Below, in pieces: positions 23,375-31,605 of a stretch of 35,796 nucleotides of DNA. The notes under the pieces were generated by a model. The model was not told the origin of the DNA and searched no databases. It saw only the letters and a program-made list of their open reading frames with translations. How positions within the stretch are numbered: position 1 is the stretch's first letter; each line of letters begins with the position of its first letter. The position numbers and the translations under genes were made by a program. Origin of the DNA: Bacteroidales bacterium (GTDB lineage: Bacteria; Bacteroidota; Bacteroidia; Bacteroidales; P3). The DNA is taken from positions 1 to 35,796 of the forward strand of contig WRCN01000020.1 in the NCBI GenBank assembly GCA_009783885.1, in the 5' to 3' direction.

Positions 23375-23947
23375 TTATTTTCTCCATTTAAATGTTTCAA
23401 TTAAATGGTCTATATCCATTTTCAAAAAATCAATCACCGGTGCTAACGAGTCATTGTTCGGCGCATGGTCAAAATACAGTGCGCCACGAACAAAATGTTT
23501 GACACTATCTGTTATATAAAATTGATACGCTGACGCAACTCCGGAACCTCTAATGTCGAAAATCATGCCATAAATGCGGTTCTCGGGATCGTTAAAATCT
23601 AATTCTCGAATGCGCGAAGCCTTGCCATGGTGTCTATCGATGAAGGTTAAGGCATCAGCAATATGTTCCCTCAAATTGGTAGTGTTTAAGGCCTTATAGC
23701 TCAAATTTATTTTTGCGTTGAACGCCGGAAAATTGACGTTTGCCCAAAATTTTTCGTTCACTGCCTCATACGGTGTAACATTTGCATAAACCGGAATTTC
23801 ATAAGTATACGGATACATTTTTTCATCAAAAAGTTGATACGCTCTTTCCGGCAAATCAATGCGGTGATATGCTCTCGGTTTTGGCACGTAATGCTCTGTG
23901 CAACTTACGAGCGCAAACATTAGTGATATAACGTATATTTTTTTCAT
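23375..23947 (-). CDS. gldD: Gliding motility lipoprotein GldD
   Basis: The 190-residue lipoprotein (lipobox ALVSC, Cys16) matches GldD: after the signal it begins PKPRAYHRIDLPERAYQ, the hallmark of the family, followed by the conserved YTYEIPVYA and a FDIRGSGVASAYQFYITDS block. GldD is needed for gliding in Flavobacterium johnsoniae but is also widespread in non-gliding Bacteroidota, so motility cannot be claimed. The usual neighbours ssb and gldE are absent; here it lies between proS and an AI-2E-family gene. A repeat-rich 89-nt gap separates it from proS. Confidence 0.92.
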   Translation of the reverse strand: MKKIYVISLMFALVSCTEHYVPKPRAYHRIDLPERAYQLFDEKMYPYTYEIPVYANVTPYEAVNEKFWANVNFPAFNAKINLSYKALNTTNLREHIADALTFIDRHHGKASRIRELDFNDPENRIYGMIFDIRGSGVASAYQFYITDSVKHFVRGALYFDHAPNNDSLAPVIDFLKMDIDHLIETFKWRK

Positions 23948-24035
23948 TAGTTAAGAGTTAAGAACTAAGAGTTAAGAGTTATAGATTTCTATTTGACGCA
24001 GCAATTCTTAGTTCTTAACTTTTAGTTCTTAGTTT
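23948..24035. repeat. Inverted repeat of AGTTAAGAGTTAAG words
   Basis: The left arm (23948-23980) iterates AGTTAAGAGTTAAGAACTAA; the right arm (24003-24033) iterates TTCTTAGTTCTTAACTTTTA. They are inverted copies around the spacer ATTTCTATTTGACGCAGC. The arms touch the gldD start codon on one side and the proS stop on the other, so the element would form a long hairpin in a proS-gldD transcript. Confidence 0.8.
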
Positions 24036-24036
24036 T

Positions 24037-25506
24037 TTAGTATGCTTTCGCGAAAACCACCCGCCCCTTCGAGGGTTTCCCGCTGAATACGCATTTGCCG
24101 TTTTCATCCATCATGTCTAACGGAATCGCACGAATGGTCGCTTTGGTTGCGGCTTTAATAGCTTCTTCGGTTTCGGAAGTACCGTCCCAATGTGCGAGAA
24201 TAAAACCGCCTTCTTCAACTTTTTTCTGAAATTCGTCCCATGTATCTACTTTGAAGGTGTTGGTTTCTCTATAATTCAGGGCCTTTTTGAAAAGATTGCT
24301 TTGGATCTCGTCCAATAAAATCGGAATGTGATTTTCCAATTCATCCAATTTGATGATTTGTTTTTCCAACGTATCTCTACGCACCACTTCGGCTGTGCCT
24401 TCTTCCATATCTCGCGGGCCAATCGCTACACGAATCGGCACACCTTTGAATTCGTATTCGTTGAATTTCCAGCCGGGTTTTTGCGAATCGCGATCGTCGT
24501 ATTTTACAGAAATACCTTTTGCAATAAGTTTTTTCTTGATTTCGTTTACCTTTTCGGAAATGGCATCCAATTGCTCCATTTGTTTGTAAATCGGAACAAA
24601 AACCACTTGAATTGGTGCTAATTTCGGTGGCAAAACCAAACCATTATCATCGGAATGCGTCATAATCAAAGCTCCCATCAATCGAGTGGAAACGCCCCAA
24701 GACGTCGCCCAAACGTATTCTTGCGTATTGTTTTTACTCAAAAATTTCACATCAAACGCTTTCGCGAAATTCTGACCTAAAAAGTGCGAAGTGCCTGCCT
24801 GTAAAGCCTTTCCGTCTTGCATCAATGCCTCAATGCAAAAGGTTTCCAATGCTCCTGCAAAACGCTCGTTGGGCGATTTTGTTCCTGTTAACACCGGCAA
24901 CGCCATAAATTCTTCGGCAAATGTTTTGTAGACACCCAGCATTTGACGGGCTTCCACCATCGCTTCTGCCTCAGTTTCATGAGCCGTGTGCCCTTCTTGC
25001 CATAAAAATTCCGCTGTGCGTAAAAACAACCGTGTGCGCATTTCCCAACGTACTACATTTGCCCACTGGTTCACCAAGATCGGCAAATCGCGATACGATT
25101 GAATCCAGTTGCGATACGTGTCCCAAATAATAGTTTCCGAAGTCGGGCGAACAATCAGTTCTTCTTCCAATTTTGCGAATTCATCGACCACAATCTTGCC
25201 ATCAGCATCATTTTTCAAACGATAATGTGTTACAACTGCACATTCTTTGGCAAATCCTTCCACGTGCGAAGCCTCCTTGCTGAAAAACGATTTGGGGATA
25301 AAAAGCGGAAAATAAGCATTCTGATGCCCCGTGTCTTTAAACATTTTATCCAACGCATCTCGCATTTTTTCCCAAATCGCATACCCATAAGGTTTGATAA
25401 CCATGCAACCTCTGACTGCAGAATTTTCTGCCAAATCAGCTTTGATAACCAATTCATTATACCATTCGGAATAATTTTCTTTACGAGAAGTGAAGTTTTT
25501 TGCCAT
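24037..25506 (-). CDS. proS: Prolyl-tRNA synthetase, type 3 (archaeal/eukaryotic-like)
   Basis: ProRS charges tRNA-Pro. The 489-residue protein is the short type-3 form without the editing insertion: class II motif 1 near [16 protein letters not shown], motif 2 [36 protein letters not shown], and a C-terminal domain that ends in Tyr (VVFAKAY), as type-3 enzymes do. This form is standard in Bacteroidota. The promoter is about 60 nt upstream. It is followed by gldD on the same strand and faces, divergently, the low-complexity lipoprotein and OmpP1/FadL genes; proS next to a FadL-like gene recurs in the phylum. Confidence 0.96.
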   Translation of the reverse strand: MAKNFTSRKENYSEWYNELVIKADLAENSAVRGCMVIKPYGYAIWEKMRDALDKMFKDTGHQNAYFPLFIPKSFFSKEASHVEGFAKECAVVTHYRLKNDADGKIVVDEFAKLEEELIVRPTSETIIWDTYRNWIQSYRDLPILVNQWANVVRWEMRTRLFLRTAEFLWQEGHTAHETEAEAMVEARQMLGVYKTFAEEFMALPVLTGTKSPNERFAGALETFCIEALMQDGKALQAGTSHFLGQNFAKAFDVKFLSKNNTQEYVWATSWGVSTRLMGALIMTHSDDNGLVLPPKLAPIQVVFVPIYKQMEQLDAISEKVNEIKKKLIAKGISVKYDDRDSQKPGWKFNEYEFKGVPIRVAIGPRDMEEGTAEVVRRDTLEKQIIKLDELENHIPILLDEIQSNLFKKALNYRETNTFKVDTWDEFQKKVEEGGFILAHWDGTSETEEAIKAATKATIRAIPLDMMDENGKCVFSGKPSKGRVVFAKAY

Positions 25507-25567
25507 AAAATTTTTAAGTTTGGTACGGTTTTTGTATATATAAAATAAAATGATGTAAAATTCACTG

Positions 25568-25575
25568 CAAAGTTA
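25568..25575 (-). promoter_or_regulatory. -7 promoter element of proS
   Basis: TAACTTTG on the minus strand, followed by an A/T-rich leader of 61 nt containing TATATATA. The leader is longer than others in the window; no riboswitch or T-box fold is apparent. Confidence 0.7.
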
Positions 25576-25625
25576 CAAAAAAATACGCAATAAATCAAAC
25601 CAAATATAGAGAAAGGATCAAAGTC

Positions 25626-27200
25626 ATGAAAAAATTAATGTTTACAGCCGGATTTTTAGCACTATTATTAAGTGCTTGTCAAACATCGCAAAATGTGAGT
25701 TCTGCTCGCCACGACGATCAGTTTTTCACAAGAGCCGATGCTCAACGCGAAGCTGCTCAAGAACGTGAAGCACGTGAACAAGCGGCAGCTCAAGCCGAAG
25801 CTCGATTGAGACAGCGCGAAGCCGCAGAAGCTGCTGCAAGACGTCAAAATCAACATGCAAACGTTGAATATGACGACGACGCTTATTATGATGATAACTT
25901 TGTGTCAGGTTATGACCCTGATGATTACTACGATTTTCAATATTCCGCACGTATACGCCGTTTCCACAGTGCCACCTCTTTCCCGGGTTATTATAACGAT
26001 TTTTATACCAACATGTTTTTTTACACCGCTGATCCGATGTTTTTCGGAACCAGTATCTATTTTGGGTCAAGTTGGTGGTTTCCTCGCACACGTTGGCACA
26101 TTTGGTGGCGCCCAACTTGGATGGCCCCGACTTGGGGTTGGTCATCGTGCTGGGGTTGCCCGTCTTGGGGCTGGGGACCCTCATGGGGTTGGGGACCTTC
26201 GTGGGGATGGGGTAGTCCCGGTTGGGGATCTCCTTGGGGATGGCGTCATCCGTTTGATCGTCGAAGCGACTGGCACTTTTATCGATGGAACTACAATTTC
26301 TTTGATAGAAATACGGTCAACTTCCGTAATTTTGAACCTCGTCCGAGACCGGGCGGTTCGGGTGGCTTAGCAAACTCCAGCTTTGGCAGAGATGATCGTC
26401 GACCAACTACAGCTGTAAGACCCGGTTCGGATGCTACTTCCAGTCGTCCCAGTCGTCCATCAAGAGATTTTGTAACGAGTTACGAAAATTCGATTAGAAA
26501 CAACAATAATCAACGTCCAACTCGAGGTGATGTTACAACAGGCACACCCACTACTCGTCCCGGCACAGGAGCCACAGCCACACGTCCTTCACGCGATAAC
26601 GAAAATAATAATGTTTCAACGATTAATCGCGAACGTCCAGGCACAGAAAATGTAGGTAATGTTAATAATCGTGAACAACGCCCTACTACAGGACAAGCAG
26701 ATGTTACCCGTCCGACGACTCGCGACAGACAAGATGTTTCAACATTTCCAACTCGTCCGGATGTAAGTTCTGGAGGCGCATCCACACCTTCGCGTGAGGC
26801 TCGTCCGCAACAGCCTGCACAAGGTGTACAAGGTAGTGTTCCTCGTCCGGCTCGCAATAATGTAGTAGTGCCTAACAATCCGCAACCTGTTCGCGGCACT
26901 ACGCCTTCGGCAACCACATCGGAACCCAGACGTTATCAACCGGTAACCCAACCATCGCGGTCAAGCAATGAATTTAGCAGTCCGTCTTCGAGATCGTCGT
27001 CAACACCAAGTTCAAGCAGTCCGTCGAATGTTTCGAGACCATCATCAAGCGGATCGTCATCAGTAGGGAGTAGCCCTTCAAGGGGTGGCGGAGGTTCTAC
27101 GTCAAGCGGAAGTTCGTCATCAAGCAGTAGTTCGTCAAGAGGCGGTGGATCTTCATCATCAGGAAATTCAGGTTCAGGTTCTACACGTCCGGGTAGATAA
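25626..27200 (+). CDS. Large low-complexity lipoprotein (coiled coil, W/G repeat, disordered tail)
   Basis: The 524-residue protein has a clear lipoprotein signal (LLLSAC, Cys18). Regions in order: an Ala/Glu/Arg coiled coil (38-74); an acidic Tyr/Asp stretch (81-104); an aromatic core (110-160); a Trp/Gly/Pro/Ser repeat (167-206) iterating WGWGPS; and from about 235 a disordered tail rich in Arg, Pro, Thr, Asn, then Ser/Gly homopolymers (about 440-524). I know no function; a surface or periplasmic matrix or wall-associated role is a guess. No TAnnTTTG element lies upstream, but AAAGGA 8 nt before the ATG is one of the few Shine-Dalgarno-like sequences in the window. A 136-nt repeat-bearing gap separates it from the FadL-like gene. 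Confidence 0.8.
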   Translation: MKKLMFTAGFLALLLSACQTSQNVSSARHDDQFFTRADAQREAAQEREAREQAAAQAEARLRQREAAEAAARRQNQHANVEYDDDAYYDDNFVSGYDPDDYYDFQYSARIRRFHSATSFPGYYNDFYTNMFFYTADPMFFGTSIYFGSSWWFPRTRWHIWWRPTWMAPTWGWSSCWGCPSWGWGPSWGWGPSWGWGSPGWGSPWGWRHPFDRRSDWHFYRWNYNFFDRNTVNFRNFEPRPRPGGSGGLANSSFGRDDRRPTTAVRPGSDATSSRPSRPSRDFVTSYENSIRNNNNQRPTRGDVTTGTPTTRPGTGATATRPSRDNENNNVSTINRERPGTENVGNVNNREQRPTTGQADVTRPTTRDRQDVSTFPTRPDVSSGGASTPSREARPQQPAQGVQGSVPRPARNNVVVPNNPQPVRGTTPSATTSEPRRYQPVTQPSRSSNEFSSPSSRSSSTPSSSSPSNVSRPSSSGSSSVGSSPSRGGGGSTSSGSSSSSSSSSRGGGSSSSGNSGSGSTRPGR

Positions 27201-27210
27201 TAATAGCGGA

Positions 27211-27293
27211 GACTTCGGCGTTTCGACCTCGTTCAACGTCCGAAGCTCAGCTGCTATGACACAACTCGCTCCCTGAGCGGAGTCGAAGGGAGC
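27211..27293. repeat. Intergenic hairpins including a GAGCGGAGTCGAAGGGAGC repeat
   Basis: GAGACTTCGG (27210-27219) pairs with CCGAAGCTC (27240-27248), and GCTCCCT (27268-27274) pairs with AGGGAGC (27287-27293) around GAGCGGAGTCGA, a relative of the GTCGAG repeats. No T-run follows, so these are not obvious terminators. The gap has no -7 element, so the FadL-like gene may be read from the lipoprotein promoter. Confidence 0.65.
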
Positions 27294-27336
27294 ACCTCTC
27301 CAAATTAATAAAACAACAAACAAAAAAAAAACAGCT

Positions 27337-28839
27337 ATGAAAACAATCTTAAAAATCTTCGCATTATCGTTGCTTGCAACTCCGGTATTTGCTTATTCGT
27401 ACCAATTTCAATATCTTGACCAAGATGCCCTTCGTTTAACCATGTCATCGCTAAACGGCAATGCACGTTTTGTGAGTATGGGCGGTGCTTTCGGAGCTTT
27501 GGGCGGAAACCTTTCGGCATTAAGCACAAATCCTGCAAGTATTGGGATTTACCGAAGTAACGAATTTTCATTCACACCGGCATTAACGATCGGACAAACC
27601 GAAACCACACCCGGAGACGCACGTTCGCGACAACCCATGGATCTTTGGAATTTTAATCTTGGAAATTTTGGATTAGTTTCTGTGTGGGATGTTGCAAAAT
27701 CGGATAATCCAAACGAGTGGAAAATGCTGCAATTCGGAGTAGGATTAAATCGTTTGGCCGATTTTTGGAATCGATCAGGCTACACACGTTTTGCATCTCC
27801 ATGGGAAACCTATTTGGATGTACTTACCAATGAAGCTAACAGAACAGGTCGTCCTTTAAATCCATATTACAGCGGATTAGCCGAAAGAGCCGATTTGATT
27901 TACTTTGACTCTGTTGATGGAGCATTCTTTAACGATTTAATGTGGCAAGATGTAAATGGAGATTGGCAGAAGCCAATAGGGCTCACCCAACGTCAAAATA
28001 CTAGAACAACAGGCGGCATTAACGAGTGGGTATTTAGTTTTGGAGGAAATTATGGCGATATGTTGTATTTAGGCGCAACAATTGGTATGCCGTCTGTAAA
28101 CTTTCGTCAAACCAAAACGCTTACCGAAAAAAATGAAGGTAATGCGAATCCTGTTTTTCATGAGTGGAGAATTAGAGAAAATTTGGAAGTTTCGGGATTA
28201 GGTATAAATTTAAAATTAGGAGCTATTTACAGACCTGCGGACTTTGTACGCTTGGGTTTGGCTATTCACACGCCGACACGCTATGCGTTGAAGGAGAAAT
28301 TTTCTACGGAAATTTCGGGGAATACGGCTTTTATCTCAAATCCCGGAAGAGTACATACTGAAAGAGGAGCATGGGATTATAATATTCGCACCCCGATGCG
28401 TTTGATTGGCTCGGTTGGTTTTGTAATTGCAAGACAACTCCTCATTGGTGCAGAGTACGAATATGTGAATTATGATCGCATGCGAATTAGTGATATAGAT
28501 GATAGTTTTGAAGCCGACAACGATTTTATTGCAGATAATTACCGCGCAGGCGGAACCATTAGAGTTGGCGGCGAATACCGTATGGATCAGGTAAGTTTGA
28601 GATTAGGCTATAACTACACCATGGTGCCTTATGCCGATAATTTAAATAGAAATTTTTCCGGACATTCGCTCTCGGCAGGTCTTGGATTTATTACCGGTTC
28701 CACCACGATTGATTTGGCGTATGTCAACACTATTAGAAAATTCAGAATGTCACCATATCCGCAAATGCCCAATGATTTTTACAATCATTATAGTGTAACA
28801 GGACACCAGTTTCTGGTAACATTTGGCTGGCGATTTTAA
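27337..28839 (+). CDS. OmpP1/FadL-family outer membrane protein
   Basis: The 500-residue protein has a signal peptide (1-19, ...ATPVFA) and the Bacteroidota FadL/TodX-like N terminus: NARFVSMGGAFGALGGNLSA followed by LSTNPASIG, the hatch region of FadL-type barrels. The rest consists of amphipathic strands, and the last residues (FLVTFGWRF) end in Phe as expected for an outer-membrane barrel. FadL proteins admit hydrophobic substrates such as fatty acids; the substrate here is unknown. A GC-rich hairpin with a T-run terminates the unit 32 nt downstream. Confidence 0.9.
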   Translation: MKTILKIFALSLLATPVFAYSYQFQYLDQDALRLTMSSLNGNARFVSMGGAFGALGGNLSALSTNPASIGIYRSNEFSFTPALTIGQTETTPGDARSRQPMDLWNFNLGNFGLVSVWDVAKSDNPNEWKMLQFGVGLNRLADFWNRSGYTRFASPWETYLDVLTNEANRTGRPLNPYYSGLAERADLIYFDSVDGAFFNDLMWQDVNGDWQKPIGLTQRQNTRTTGGINEWVFSFGGNYGDMLYLGATIGMPSVNFRQTKTLTEKNEGNANPVFHEWRIRENLEVSGLGINLKLGAIYRPADFVRLGLAIHTPTRYALKEKFSTEISGNTAFISNPGRVHTERGAWDYNIRTPMRLIGSVGFVIARQLLIGAEYEYVNYDRMRISDIDDSFEADNDFIADNYRAGGTIRVGGEYRMDQVSLRLGYNYTMVPYADNLNRNFSGHSLSAGLGFITGSTTIDLAYVNTIRKFRMSPYPQMPNDFYNHYSVTGHQFLVTFGWRF

Positions 28840-28870
28840 ATCTAATTTTGGAACTATTGGATTTGTTGTT

Positions 28871-28896
28871 GGGGCGTACACGTACGCCCCTTTTTT
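28871..28896 (+). terminator. Terminator after the FadL-like gene
   Basis: GGGGCGTAC (28871-28879) and GTACGCCCC (28882-28890) form a perfect 9-bp stem followed by six T residues. The palindrome belongs to the GGGGC family seen at 13274 and 29673. Confidence 0.8.
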
Positions 28897-28904
28897 GTTT
28901 TGAT

Positions 28905-28927
28905 GTGGGCGTATGCTATACGCCCCT
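28905..28927. repeat. GGGCGTA palindrome beside the lptB 3' end
   Basis: GGGCGTAT (from 28907) pairs with ATACGCCC (to 28925) around GCT. It lies 4 nt from the lptB stop and is a sister of the neighbouring terminator palindrome. On the minus strand no T-run follows directly. Confidence 0.7.
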
Positions 28928-28930
28928 ATA

Positions 28931-29653
28931 TTATCGCAATTCGAAATTCGCACCTAAATATTTCTCACGAATGATAGGATCTTCCGATAATTCTTTAGCC
29001 GTTCCCGAAGCAAATATTTTTCCATCGAACAGCATATACGCTCGATCAGTGATCGACAGCGTTTCGTGAACATTGTGATCCGTGATTAAAACACCTATAT
29101 TTTTTTCTTTGAGTTTCGTTACAATTTTCTGAATGTCTTCAACAGCAATGGGGTCAACGCCTGCAAAAGGTTCGTCGAGCAAAATAAATTTCGGATCCAT
29201 TGCTAAAGCGCGTGCAATTTCCGTGCGACGACGCTCTCCTCCCGAAAGTTGAATACCCAAACTTTTACGCACATTTTGCAAACCGAATTCATCCAACAAA
29301 TTTTCTAATTTCTCTTTTTGTTCGGCTTTGGAAAGACTTGTAAATTCGAGAACAGCAGCGATATTATCCTCAACGGAAAGATGACGAAACACCGATGCTT
29401 CTTGCGGCAAATAACCGATGCCGTTTTGCGCACGTTTGTACATAGGCATGGATGTAATGTCCAAGTCGTTCAAGAAAACTCTGCCTTCCAACGGACGAAT
29501 TAAGCCCACAATCATGTAGAAGGACGTGGTTTTCCCGGCTCCGTTAGGCCCTAAAAGCCCAACGATTTCGCCTTGTTCAACGGCGATATTCACGTGATCA
29601 ACAACAGTGCGTTTGCCGTATTTTTTTACAATGTTTTCGGTTCTGATTTGCAT
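28931..29653 (-). CDS. lptB: LPS export ABC transporter ATP-binding protein LptB
   Basis: LptB is the ATPase of the LptB2FG complex that extracts LPS from the inner membrane. The 240-residue protein has Walker A GPNGAGKT (35-42), the Q-loop region [10 protein letters not shown], the signature [15 protein letters not shown], Walker [14 protein letters not shown], and the H-loop [10 protein letters not shown]; the last is typical of LptB. The start [18 protein letters not shown] fits the family; a second ATG 12 nt upstream (29665) is also possible. The 5' leader contains a 29-bp palindrome between promoter and start codon. Confidence 0.94.
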   Translation of the reverse strand: MQIRTENIVKKYGKRTVVDHVNIAVEQGEIVGLLGPNGAGKTTSFYMIVGLIRPLEGRVFLNDLDITSMPMYKRAQNGIGYLPQEASVFRHLSVEDNIAAVLEFTSLSKAEQKEKLENLLDEFGLQNVRKSLGIQLSGGERRRTEIARALAMDPKFILLDEPFAGVDPIAVEDIQKIVTKLKEKNIGVLITDHNVHETLSITDRAYMLFDGKIFASGTAKELSEDPIIREKYLGANFELR

Positions 29654-29672
29654 ATCATTTATCATTTTCGTG

Positions 29673-29701
29673 GTAGGGGCAAGGCTATGCCTCGCCCCTA
29701 C
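29673..29701. repeat. 29-bp GTAGGGGC palindrome in the lptB leader
   Basis: A near-perfect palindrome (GTAGGGGCAAGGC... with ...GCCTCGCCCCTAC) with the same length and ends as 13274-13302. It lies downstream of the lptB -7 element and 20 nt before the start codon, so it would form a stable hairpin in the 5' UTR. Confidence 0.8.
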
Positions 29702-29714
29702 ATTAATTATAATG

Positions 29715-29722
29715 CAAAGATA
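29715..29722 (-). promoter_or_regulatory. -7 promoter element of lptB
   Basis: TATCTTTG on the minus strand. The predicted leader of about 55 nt contains the 29-bp palindrome. Confidence 0.72.
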
Positions 29723-29797
29723 CAAAAAAAAATGAAATACATCGTACAAATTTTACCGGATTTTGTAATTTTATTTTTTTATTTCAGAAAATAAGCG

Positions 29798-29805
29798 TAT
29801 TTTTG
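29798..29805 (+). promoter_or_regulatory. -7 promoter element of the yitT pair
   Basis: TATTTTTG followed by a 13-nt leader to the ATG at 29819; divergent from the lptB promoter. Confidence 0.65.
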
Positions 29806-29818
29806 CAAAAAAATCGTC

Positions 29819-30712
29819 ATGCAAAAAAACACGCTTACCCAAGAACTCAAAAGTTATGCTATCATCACGTTTTTTTTAGCGCTGTATTCCGTTTCATTGG
29901 TTGGATTTATCATTAATTCAGAGATTGTCGGCGGCGGCGTTAACGGTCTGGGAACACTGATTTTTTATGCGACCGGGAAGGCTATTCCGGTGGGGTATAC
30001 CTCGCTTGCAATAAACGGCATTTTATTGCTGATTGCGCTAAAAGTGCTGGGGCGAGGCTTTGGTGCAAAAACGGTTTACGCGATTTTTGTGATTTCATTT
30101 TTCATCACGTTGGCGCAAAGATACATTACCGAACCGTTTTTGGATGATGTAACGCTCTCAACCGTCATTGGTGGAGCCATGATCGGCTTGTGTTTGGGTT
30201 CGATATTCAATCATGGCGGAAGCACCGGCGGAACAGACATTGTAGCCATGATTGTGAACAAATATCGCGAAGTGAGTCCCGGACGGGTGATTTTGTATTT
30301 GGATATTTTTATTATTGGATCGGGATTTATCGTATTTCATTTCTTTTTGGACAAAACCGTATTGGAAGCGTTTCGCATTTTGGTTTATGGTTTTATTTCC
30401 GTTTTTGTTGCGTCTTACACGATAGACTTGATGGTATTGGGGCAGCAACAGTCTGTGCAAATGTTTATTTTTTCGAAAAAACATGACGAAATTGCAGATG
30501 AAATCGGCACAAATTTACATCGCGGTGTGACTCTGATTCATGGCAAAGGCTGGTACACAAAGGAAGAAACCGAGATTTTGATGGTTGTTGCACGAAAAAA
30601 CGAAATGCAAGATGTGCTTCGAGTTGTTAAACGTATCGATCCCCATGCGTTTACGAGTATCGGTATGGTAAGCGGCGTTTATGGAAAAGGATTTTCACAA
30701 ATTAAAAACTAA
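29819..30712 (+). CDS. YitT family membrane protein (first of two)
   Basis: The 297-residue protein has five or six transmembrane helices (about 1-205), including the glycine-rich family segments IVGGGVNGLGTLIFYATG and FNHGGSTGGTDIVAMIVNKY, followed by a soluble DUF2179 domain (about 212-297). Transport or regulatory roles have been proposed for YitT proteins, but the substrate is unknown. Its TAA shares one base with the ATG of the next gene, a paralogue of the same length, so the two probably form a coupled pair and perhaps a heteromer. Confidence 0.88.
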   Translation: MQKNTLTQELKSYAIITFFLALYSVSLVGFIINSEIVGGGVNGLGTLIFYATGKAIPVGYTSLAINGILLLIALKVLGRGFGAKTVYAIFVISFFITLAQRYITEPFLDDVTLSTVIGGAMIGLCLGSIFNHGGSTGGTDIVAMIVNKYREVSPGRVILYLDIFIIGSGFIVFHFFLDKTVLEAFRILVYGFISVFVASYTIDLMVLGQQQSVQMFIFSKKHDEIADEIGTNLHRGVTLIHGKGWYTKEETEILMVVARKNEMQDVLRVVKRIDPHAFTSIGMVSGVYGKGFSQIKN

Positions 30713-31605
30713 TGTCGAAAAAATTTTTCAAAGATTATACCTTTATCATTCTTGGAGCTTTTATTGTGGCTTCAGGCTATGTGTTTTTTATCACGCCGTA
30801 TAAAATTATTCCGGGCGGTGTTTACGGTATTTCTATTGTGATACACTACCTCACAGAGGGCATGTTTACAGGATTTCCGGAAGGTTTGCCGATTGGTATG
30901 ACGGCACTTTGTTTCAACATTCCGCTAATGTTTGCAGCTTACAAATTATTAGGTGCAGGTTCTCTTCCCAAAACCATCACAGCGTTTGTAGCAACAGCAG
31001 TTTTTGTAGATTTGCTCACCATGTTTCATGGGTATGGGCAAGTTGTTTTGGGTGATTCGTTGTTGGCTTCGATTTATGGTGGCGTGCTGATTGGTATCGG
31101 TGTTGCTATGATTTTTAAAGCGAAAGCGACAAGTGCAGGCACTGATGTCGTATCGAAAATTATCACCAAATATTTTCGAATACCCGTTGGATTCAGCATT
31201 ATCATTGTGGATTCGATAGTGGTGTTGATCGGTTTGATTGCGTTTGGCGATTGGGCGGTTCCACTTTATTCGTGGATTACGATTTTTGTGTATGGAAAAG
31301 TTGTAGACATCTTGCAGGAAGGGCTTTCTACCGATCGCGCCGTGTTTATCATCACACCAAAAAGTAAGGAAATGGGCGATATGATCAACACCAAACTCAA
31401 ACGTGGCGGCACGTACTTTCATGGCAAAGGCATATACAAAGGCGAAGAACGTGAAATCGTATACACCGTTGTGAATTCCCGTCAAATTCCTAAACTAAGA
31501 GAACATATTCACGAGATTGACCCAACGGCATTTATTACCATTTTGCCTGCGAATGAAATTTTAGGACAAGGGTTTAAAGCGTTGAATGAACGGATTGAGG
31601 AATAA
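30712..31605 (+). CDS. YitT family membrane protein (second of two)
   Basis: A 297-residue paralogue of the preceding protein with the same plan: helices with IIPGGVYGISIVIHYLTEG and KAKATSAGTDVVSKIITKYF, then the DUF2179 domain (about 215-297: DRAVFIITPKSKEMGDMINT, GIYKGEEREIVYTVV). Start and upstream stop overlap as TAATG. The last 32 nt overlap the 3' end of the convergent metH gene, so the two mRNAs are complementary at their ends. Function unknown. Confidence 0.88.
   Translation: MSKKFFKDYTFIILGAFIVASGYVFFITPYKIIPGGVYGISIVIHYLTEGMFTGFPEGLPIGMTALCFNIPLMFAAYKLLGAGSLPKTITAFVATAVFVDLLTMFHGYGQVVLGDSLLASIYGGVLIGIGVAMIFKAKATSAGTDVVSKIITKYFRIPVGFSIIIVDSIVVLIGLIAFGDWAVPLYSWITIFVYGKVVDILQEGLSTDRAVFIITPKSKEMGDMINTKLKRGGTYFHGKGIYKGEEREIVYTVVNSRQIPKLREHIHEIDPTAFITILPANEILGQGFKALNERIEE

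Noticed and set aside
25507..25567. T-box or other riboswitch in the proS leader
   Set aside because: The 61-nt A/T-rich leader has no conserved core, terminator or anticodon-like stem.
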